From Clitoria ternatea (Eukaryota; Streptophyta; Magnoliopsida; Fabales; Fabaceae), in NCBI GenBank assembly GCA_037962975.1, contig CM075675.1:31622501-31686500 (forward strand): DNA of 64,000 nt, written 5' to 3'. Shown one piece after another: positions 57,362 through 64,000 of the stretch. The position numbers and the translations under genes were made by a program. Position 1 is the first letter of the stretch. The number at the start of each line of letters is the position of its first letter. The notes below the pieces were generated by a model, which made no database searches, was not told where the DNA came from, and saw only the letters and a list, made by a program, of their open reading frames with translations.

Positions 57362-58738
57362 ATGGCCTTAAGTTCTCAAAACCTATTTCCCGAGGGTGGT
57401 GCTATAAACAGACCTCCCACTTTCAATGGGGAAGGCATACCTTTTGGAAAGAAAGAATGAAAATATTTATTCAATCTATTGATTTTAAAGTTTGGAATGC
57501 CATTGAAAATGATCCTTATACACCCATGCATATTGTCAATGATAAAAGTGTTGAAAAACCTATGGAGGAATGGACTAGTGATGAAGAAAAGAAAGTGCAA
57601 TATGGCTATAAGGCCAAAAATCTCATCACTATGGCATTAGGTCCAGATGAATTTTTTAGAATAATGACTTGTAAATCCGCCAAGCAAATGTGGGATACTC
57701 TTCAAGTAACCCATGAAGGTACAAATAATGTTAAAGACTCTAAAATTAGTACACTAACTAGTCAATATGAGTGCTTTAGATTAAACTCTCATGAATCAAT
57801 TGTTGATATACAAAAAAGGTTCACTCTCATCATTAATCAACTTATTACACTTGGAAAGACTTACACTAAGAAAGAGCTCATTCATAAAGTGTTGAAAAGT
57901 CTTAACAGAGAATGGCAACCGCTAGTTACCGCCATCAAACAATCTCCCAGCATAAACGAGATGTCTCTTGCCACATTATTTGGTAAGTTGCAGGAACAGG
58001 AACAAGAGCTGAAAGAATTAAAGATGACGGAAGAGGAAGAAAAATCTTCCAAGAAAAAGGGACTCGCTCTCAAGGCCACTTCCATAAATGAAGAATCTGG
58101 AAGTGAACTTGATGAAGAAGAAGAGTTTGGACTATTTATGAAACGCTTTGGGAAATTCATGAAAGGCAAACGCTTCCAAAGAAGCTTCAAAAACCCAAGT
58201 AAGAAACCTATCACTAAAGAAAATTCTTCCTCACCCAATTGTTTTGAATGTGGCAAGGAGGGGCACTTCAAAGCAGACTGCCCAAATCTTAAGAAGAAGG
58301 GCAAAGAGAAAAGAGGAAGAATTGGAAAATGCTCAAACATGCTCCAAGAGTAAACCGTGTGATTGTGCTAAGAAATGTGTTGATCTAGAAAACAAAGTCC
58401 TAGATCTAAACAAAACCTTAGAGAAGTTTACAAATGGTAGAGATAATCTGAATGTACTACTTGGAAATCAAAGATGCATGTTTGACAAAACTGGTTTAGG
58501 GTACAATTCTGTTAAAAAGGAAAAGCATTACAAAAACTTCTTTGTACCTCCTATGAGATCATCTTCGCCCTTTATGAAATGCAACCATTGTGGATTCAAA
58601 GGTCATAACTCTTCAAATTGCAATGTTAGAAAATTAGGGCCAAAGGTTATAAGAAAGGTGTGGGTTCCCAAAGGGACATTACCACAAGCTAACCTTAAAG
58701 GACCCAACATAAAATGGGTACCTAGTTCTCTAAATTGA
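57362..58738 (+). pseudogene. Sirevirus 2 gag with two zinc knuckles
   Basis: Gag, forming the element particle and binding its RNA. ATG at 57362 (MALSSQNLFPEGGAINRPP). A frame slip near 57440 separates the first 30 or so codons from the main frame 57457-58353. That frame holds the UBN2-type core (SAKQMWDTLQVTHEGTNNVK, YECFRLNSHESIVDIQKRF), a Glu/Lys-rich coiled stretch (LQEQEQELKELKMTEEEE) and the knuckle CFECGKEGHFKADC (58240-58281). A second slip between about 58285 and 58350 moves reading to frame 58244-58738, which has a heptad-like region (VDLENKVLDLNKTLEKF) and a second knuckle CNHCGFKGHNSSNC (58580-58621). It ends at a stop at 58736 before the protease. Confidence 0.85.
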
Positions 58739-58769
58739 TTTTGTTTTGTAGGTATGCTTCAAGGCAAGC

Positions 58770-59357
58770 AACACCCATTGGTATTTGGATAGTGGGTGTT
58801 CAAAGCATATGACGGGAGACATAAGCAAATTTACATCATTCACTCCCAAAAGAAAAGGAAGTGTCACCTATGGAGACAACACCAAAGGAAGGATTCTAGG
58901 CATTGGAAACATTGGTAAGAATTCTTCTACCTCTATTAGTGATGTATTGTATGTTGAAGGTCTTAAACACAACTTACTTAGCATTAGTCAATTATGTGAC
59001 AAAGGATATAGAGTTTTGTTTGAATCAAATTGTTGCATAATTGAGCATAAGACTAATAAGGAAGTTAAGTTTGTAGGCCAAAGAATTGATAATATTTACA
59101 TGATTGATATGGATAGTTTGTCTTCAAATGATGTACAATGCTTCATGACTAGAGAGGATGAAACTTGGCTATGGCATAGAAGAATAGCTCATATACATGT
59201 AGACCATTTGAATAAACTTGTTTCTAAAGAATTAGTAATTGGTTTACCAAAGCTTAAATTTGAAAACAAATTTTGTGGTGCATGTCAAAAGGGAAAACAA
59301 GTAAAGGCATCCTTTCAATCAAAAAACATTGTTTCCACCCAAAAGCCTTTATAACTT
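58770..59357 (+). pseudogene. Sirevirus 2 protease and pre-integrase
   Basis: The aspartic protease active site is WYLDSGCSKHMTGD near 58780-58820, followed by the flap-type region GSVTYGDNTKGRILGIGNIG. The pre-integrase zinc region follows: VEGLKHNLLSISQLCDKGY, WLWHRRIAHIHVDHL and FCGACQKGKQVKASF. The frame ends at TAA 59352-59354, where relatives have Glu (KPLELLH), a single-base change. It is separated from gag by the stop at 58736 and about 35 nt. Confidence 0.85.
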
Positions 59358-60317
59358 TTGCACATGGATCTTTTTGGACCTTCCAAAATCAAAACCTTTG
59401 GTGGTAATTACTATGGTCTAGTAATTGTAGATGACTACTCTAGATATACATGGACCTTGTTTCTTGCTCATAAGAATGAAGCATATCATGCATTTAAGAA
59501 ACTTGCTAAGATTATCCAAAATGAGCAAAATTCAAAAATTACATCCATTAAAACTGATCATGGGGGAGAATTCGAAAATCAATCTTTTGAAAAGTTTTGT
59601 GAAAAACATGGTATAAATCATAATTTTTCAGCTCCTAGAACTCCACAACAAAATGGAGTAGTAGAAAGGAAAAATAGATCGTTGGTGGAGCTTGCAAGAA
59701 CCATGTTAAATGAAAACAATATTGCAAAACATTTTTGGGCCGATACGGTAAATACCGCTTGTCATGTTATGAATAGATGTTTAATAAGGCCTATCCTAAA
59801 GAAAACCCCCTATGAACTTTACAAGGGTAGAAAACCCAACATTTCATACTTTCATATATTTGGATGTAAATGTTTTGTGCTCAATAATGGAAAAGATAAT
59901 CTAGGAAAGTTTGATGCTAAAGCTGATGAAGCAATCTTCCTAGGGTACTCTCAATCTAGTAAATCTTATCGAATCTTCAACAAACGCACAAATACCATTG
60001 AAGAATCTATTCATGTTAAATTTGATAAAAATAGCCATAACCCTCCGAGAAAGGAAGATGTTGATGATCTTGCAGGTGCACTTCAAGAAATGCACTTGAA
60101 TGAAGAGGAGAAAATCAACAAGAAAGAAGAAACAACACAAAATGAGGAACCATATAAATGGATCACATTGAAAGATCACCCGTTAGACAAAGTCATAGGA
60201 GAAATGACTCAAGGTGTAAGTACTCGAAATGCTATTAGAAATACTTGTAATCACCTAGCGTTTGTATCACAAATAGAACCCAAAAACATTGATGAAGCTA
60301 TTATTGATGAACATTAG
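59358..60317 (+). pseudogene. Sirevirus 2 integrase
   Basis: Integrase, inserting the DNA copy into the host genome. The frame continues in phase after the TAA at 59354. The rve core shows HMDLFGPSKIKTFGGNYYG (first Asp), TDHGGEFENQSFEKFC (second Asp, about 59553) and NGVVERKNRSLVELARTML (catalytic Glu, about 59665). The C-terminal part includes HIFGCKCFVLN and KFDAKADEAIFLGYSQSSK. The catalytic DDE set is intact. The frame ends at TAG 60315-60317 within the linker to RT (a Trp codon in relatives). Confidence 0.88.
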
Positions 60318-61811
60318 ATGTTGGCCATGCAAGAAGAGTTAAATCAATTTGAAAGAAATGAAGTTTGGGAATTAGTGCCAAGACCCAATAATCACCAAAT
60401 AATAGGAACAAAATGAGTTTTTAGAAATAAGCTAGATGAGAATGGCATAATAACAAGAAACAAAGCTAGATTAGTTGCTAAAGGATATAATCAAGAAGAA
60501 GGGATAGACTATGAAGAAACATATACTCCCGTAGCTAGATTAGAAGCCATAAGATTACTATTAGCTTTTGCTTGTTGTATGGATTTTAAGCTTTATCAAT
60601 TGGATGTCAAAAGCGCTTTTCTAAATGGCTATATTCAAGAAGAAGTCTATGTAGATCAACCTCCCAGTTTTGAAAATCATAAATTTCCAAACCATGTTTT
60701 TAAATTGAGAAAAGCTTTATATGGTTTGAAACAAGCTCCAAGAGCTTGGTATGAAAGACTTAGCAAATTTCTTTTAGGAAATAATTTTGAAAGAGGTAAG
60801 GTTGATACTACCCTTTTTATAAAACGCAAAAACAATGACATTCTTTTGGTACAAGTTTATGTTGATGACATAATATTTGGTGCTACTAATGAAATTCTTT
60901 GTCAAGAGTTTGCCAAGATCATGCAAGATGAATTTGAAATGTCCATGATGGGAGAACTCACCTTCTTTCTTGGATTACAAATCAAACAAACTAATGAGGG
61001 AACGTTCATTAGTCAAACAAAATATTGTAAAGAGCTACTCAAAAGGTTTGAAATGGACAAAGCAAACGAAATAGCTACACCCATGAGTACATCTTGCTAC
61101 TTAGACAAAGATGAGAAGGGTAAGGATGTCGAAATAACTAAATACCGAGGTATGATTGGCTCCTTACTTTACTTAACAACTAGTAGGCCTGATATTATGT
61201 TTGCTGTGTGCATGTGTGCTAGATATCAAGCATGTCCTAAAGAATCACATCTCACTGCTGTGAAGAGAATTTTGAAATATCTTGTGGGTACTCAAAATGT
61301 TGGTCTATGGTACCCCAAAGGGGCCGAATGCATTTTAGTAGGATACTCTGATTCAGATTTTGCAGGATGTAAACTTGACAGGAAAAGCACTAGTGGAACA
61401 TGTCACTTGCTTGGTAGTTCTCTTGTATCTTGGCATAGCAAGAAACAAGTGAGTGTTGCATTATCAACAACTGAGGCAGAATATGTTGCAGCTGGTAGTT
61501 GTTGTGCTTAAATCCTTTGGATGAGACAACAACTTTTGCACTATGGTGTCATATTAGACCATGTGCCTTTTAAATGTGATAACACAAGTGCCATTAACAT
61601 TTCAAAGAATCCTGTAATGCATTCTAGGACTAAACATATTGAAATAAGACACTATTTTATAAGAGACCATGTCTTAAAGGGTGATTGTGTGCTTGAACAT
61701 GTTGATACCTCTAAACAATTAGCAGACATATTCACCAAACCATTAGCGAAAGAGCAATTCATCCACATTAGAAGAGAATTGGGAATTCTTGACATGATCT
61801 ATTGTGTTTGA
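60318..61811 (+). pseudogene. Sirevirus 2 reverse transcriptase and RNase H
   Basis: RT_copia with RNase H. It starts in phase after the TAG at 60315, with AMQEELNQFERNEVWELV; a TGA near 60415 replaces Trp in GTKWVF. Then NKARLVAKGYNQEEGIDYEE, YQLDVKSAFLNGYIQEEVYV, LYGLKQAPRAWYERLSKFLL and the catalytic YVDD at 60858-60869 follow. RNase H shows YSDSDFAGCKLDRKSTSGTC, STTEAEYVAAGSCC, CDNTSAINISKNPVMHSRTK and DIFTKPLAKEQF. A TAA at 61509-61511 replaces a Gln codon before ILWMRQQ. It ends at TGA 61809-61811. Catalytic residues are intact apart from the three stops. Confidence 0.9.
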
Positions 61812-61942
61812 ATGATGAAGTATTTTGATAAAAATTGTTGTATAGCATGTTTATATGAGTTGGTTATTATATGTGGTATGATTCATTGAAATTACAACCT
61901 TCCTGTGTGAAAACTGCATAAATTGTGACTCTTTGAACCATA

Positions 61943-62274
61943 TAATCGATTACATAGCACTTCTTAATCGATTAAAAAGCCTATGTTTCGTTGATAATCA
62001 ATTACTCACTGATATCTAATCGATTATAAAGCTTCTGTTTTATGCATAATCGATTACCTCTTGATCCATAATCGATTACAAAGCCTCTGTTTCAGGTCCA
62101 AAACGTTTCATCTTTACACTAATCGATTACCAGACTCTCTTAATCGATTAGGATGTTTCTGTTTCTTCACTAATCGATTACTCAACTTCCATAATCGATT
62201 ACCATCTGTGTGAAACGATTCAAATTCCCCAGAAACAGTGAGCTAATCGATTACCTCATCCTCGTAATCGATTA
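61943..62274. repeat. Array of 12 TAATCGATTA palindromes before the env-like ORF
   Basis: Starts: 61943, 61965, 61995, 62017, 62047, 62069, 62120, 62141, 62171, 62192, 62244 and 62265. They form six doublets of 21-22 bp. Doublet starts are 52, 52, 73, 51 and 73 bp apart. Eleven of twelve keep the central CG; the copy at 61995 is TAATCAATTA. The spacing grammar equals that of the LTR array but the sequence between motifs differs. Confidence 0.95.
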
Positions 62275-62371
62275 GCATCGGAACTGCAACAGTCAAACGT
62301 GGATTCCCAAGGACTGCTCGACTTCCCCCTCATTTAACTCACCTCACTCCTTTCTAAACCTAGTTTTTCTC

Positions 62372-62379
62372 TATAAATA
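62372..62379 (+). promoter_or_regulatory. Candidate internal TATA box, Sirevirus 2
   Basis: TATAAATA in the context TTCTCTATAAATACATCTC, 98 bp after the last array motif and 109 nt before the env-like ATG at 62488, followed by a CT-rich leader. The LTR promoter at 56549 has the same order: array, TATA, leader. Confidence 0.5.
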
Positions 62380-62487
62380 CATCTCTCTTCACCCTCTCAT
62401 CTCACACTACCTCTTTCCTCTTCAAATCTCTCAAAGCTCTCAAGAACTCTCTCATTCTCTTCATCTTTTTCTCTATATTCCTTGACC

Positions 62488-63578
62488 ATGTCTTCTTCCC
62501 GCACAGTCAAGAGAGCTAGGTCCTCCATGGCCCAAGCCAACAACCCCCTAGACTTCTCTAGGTTCTTCTCTTCTTCTAGAGAACTCCAACACTTCATTAA
62601 CAATTTCTCTGAGAAAGATATCATGACCCCCCACTACACCATTGCTGAAACATTTGAGAACCATAGCCTCACCTTTACCCAATGCTTCCACCACTACAAC
62701 TTTTTTCCCTTCCTCACCCTTAAGGAAGAGCAATACTATCCTGAACTCATCAGAGTTTTCTACTGTAACCTCAAACTTGTCAATGGGATGATCGAATCAA
62801 AGGTTAAAAATGTGACCATCAAGCTCACCAACGTCCAGTTTGCAGAAATCTCTCTGCTGCCACTTAACGATGCAGAATTTGACGGAGGAGACCCTGAAGA
62901 TGAATGGGGCTTCAATGCTCTCACTGCCCGTCAATCCTTGTAGAAGGCTGATCGCCCAAGGAGCAACCACAAGTTAGTGGGACATCTGACCATGAATAAC
63001 CGCCTCCTACACTTTTTCCTGGTCAAGATGTTGGTTCCCCGTGGTGGGAACTATGCTCTGGTGATGTCCTCTTGATGTGGGCTATGCTGAACCACAAAGA
63101 GATAAACTGGGTTCAACTGGTCAAGTTCCACATGCGCCATGCAAAAGACCAATAAAAGCTTCCATACGCCATTCTACTCACCAAAATCTTCAAACATTGT
63201 GGAGTAGACTTGGCTGGAGAGTTGTCAGAAAAAGTGCCTCCAAAAGCCTGCATTGGCACTCATCACCTCACCAAGATGGGTCTTGTTTTTCTGAACGGAG
63301 CATGGTATTCAAGGATGGAAGGCTATCATGCCAACATTCCCTATGAAGCTAATGCTGATGAGCAAGCCCCTCCTCCTGCACCTCAAGCTTCATCATCTGC
63401 CCCTGCTGACCCATTTGCATCTCTCTACGCTCACCTTGACCGCCGCTTCGACCGTATTGAAAACTCTCTTCAAGAGTTTTCCATGACTGAGCAGCAACAT
63501 TTTGAGATTATGCAACAACGTTATGAGGAGCTGTCACATCAAATCTCTGAACTTAGATTTTTCAACCTGGATAACTAG
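62488..63578 (+). pseudogene. Sirevirus 2 env-like ORF region
   Basis: Extra ORF region of Sireviruses; no function is established and no envelope activity should be assumed. Start ATG 62488 (MSSSRTVKRARSSMAQANNP), basic at the N-terminus. The first frame runs to a TAG at 62941-62943, with HYNFFPFLTLKEEQYYPELI and KNVTIKLTNVQFAEISLLPL, the plant transposon-associated domain style. After breaks at about 63000-63210, the last part (to 63578) has LTKMGLVFLNGAWYSRMEG, an Ala/Pro-rich linker (QAPPPAPQASSSAPA) and a predicted C-terminal coiled coil (RRFDRIENSLQEF, QQRYEELSHQISEL). No signal peptide is visible. Confidence 0.7.
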
Positions 63579-63821
63579 ATCCGTTTTCATGCTTTGATCA
63601 TTGTGCTTTCTATTTTTATGCATCAGTTTTTATCATTTCCTTAATATACTTTCCCTTCAGTTATTTTGAATAAAATGTGTCTTTCTTCATATGAGTTTAA
63701 TTGCTTTATTGTTTTTGATGATTACAAAGGAGGAGAAGCAATAGTTTATTCATCTGTACTTCTGTTAAAACAAATGCTTAATTATCTGGTATTATCTCCA
63801 AAGGCATATATTCTTAAAGAT
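63579..63821 (+). other. Sirevirus 2 3' untranslated region
   Basis: T-rich sequence between the env-like region and the purine tract. It contains GATGATTACAAAGGAGGAGAAG, a purine-rich stretch often seen before the polypurine tract in Sireviruses. Confidence 0.45.
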
Positions 63822-64000
63822 AGGGGGAGATTTAGTTGTTTAAAGAGATAATGTTATAAGGGATAACTCTTAAGAGATAACCTGTAATCTAATTAGATGA
63901 TTCATTTAAAAGATAAGGCAGACTCTGAAAATCTGATTAAGAGATAAAATGCAGAATTCAAACGTTTTTGTATTAATAAAGATTGTTGTTTAAACTAACA
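63822..64000 (+). other. Purine tract and following sequence (3' LTR unresolved)
   Basis: AGGGGGAGA at 63822-63830 looks like a polypurine tract. A 3' LTR would then start near TGTTTAAAGAGATAATG at 63837, but this does not resemble the 5' LTR start (TGTGTTTTGAATG). It may be a different or recombined LTR, or the boundary choice may be wrong. The window ends before this can be settled. Confidence 0.35.

Larger units (their letters stand above)
55851..64000 (+). mobile_element. Sirevirus-type Ty1/copia retrotransposon 2
   Basis: A plus-strand element in better condition than Sirevirus 1: 5' LTR, primer site, gag with two CCHC knuckles, protease, integrase, RT, RNase H, a TAATCGATTA array, an env-like region and a purine tract at 63822. 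Domain order and the env-like region place it in the Sirevirus lineage. The right end is unresolved: the sequence after the purine tract does not resemble the 5' LTR start. About two frameshifts and several stops are visible. Confidence 0.85.

Noticed and set aside
57882..58340. 152-codon minus frame rich in Ser
   Set aside because: It is antisense to the gag coiled and zinc-knuckle region of Sirevirus 2.

Overview
The window looks like nuclear DNA of a dicot plant, most likely a legume of the soybean, cowpea or bean group. It is AT-rich, carries one intron-containing plant gene, and is otherwise packed with plant transposons: Ty1/copia including SIRE1-like Sireviruses, Ty3/gypsy, CACTA and PIF/Harbinger. 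The legume placement is an inference from the retroelement style and from the TAATCGATTA and CTCGCTCAAGCGAG motif arrays. No species-specific marker was identified. No tRNA, rRNA or CRISPR locus was seen.

Layout. 1-1757: the gag end and LTR of a minus-strand Ty3/gypsy element, placed against a CACTA terminus (to 2538). 2539-6914: AT-rich sequence without a recognisable gene. 6915-16034: a decayed minus-strand Ty1/copia element holding two later insertions, a 3.6 kb CACTA element (7288-10911) inside its RNase H domain and a gypsy solo LTR (13940-14668, 5-bp target duplication). 16035-19791: intergenic sequence and the 5' flank of the gene. 19792-23190: the only intact gene, a four-exon YUCCA flavin monooxygenase (435 aa) of auxin biosynthesis. 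23191-31174: intergenic sequence with small repeats. 31175-53806: three or more related LTR-like segments beginning TGTAACAYCC, interrupted by an 11 kb Sirevirus (35596-46574) that itself has a 1.06 kb DNA transposon in its 3' LTR, and by an inverted Sirevirus-type solo LTR (51824-53806). 54200-54957: a PIF/Harbinger transposase relic, cut by an LTR fragment. 55851-64000: a second, younger Sirevirus with gag, protease, integrase, RT, RNase H and an env-like region, running to the window edge.

The host gene acts alone here. YUCCA enzymes convert indole-3-pyruvate to indole-3-acetic acid. All other coding sequence belongs to mobile elements and is broken by stops or frameshifts.

The most unusual signal is non-coding. 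The second Sirevirus carries two arrays of the palindrome TAATCGATTA, 16 copies in the 5' LTR and 12 copies between pol and the env-like ORF. Copies come as pairs 21-22 bp apart, and pairs start 51-52, 63 or 72-73 bp apart, so nearly every spacing is close to a whole number of DNA helical turns. Each array sits about 100-120 bp upstream of a TATA box. A second element family has an unrelated palindrome, CTCGCTCAAGCGAG, in a similar paired layout (20 and 41 bp). This suggests a shared, helically phased cis-regulatory architecture, and in the Sirevirus possibly a second internal promoter for the env-like ORF.
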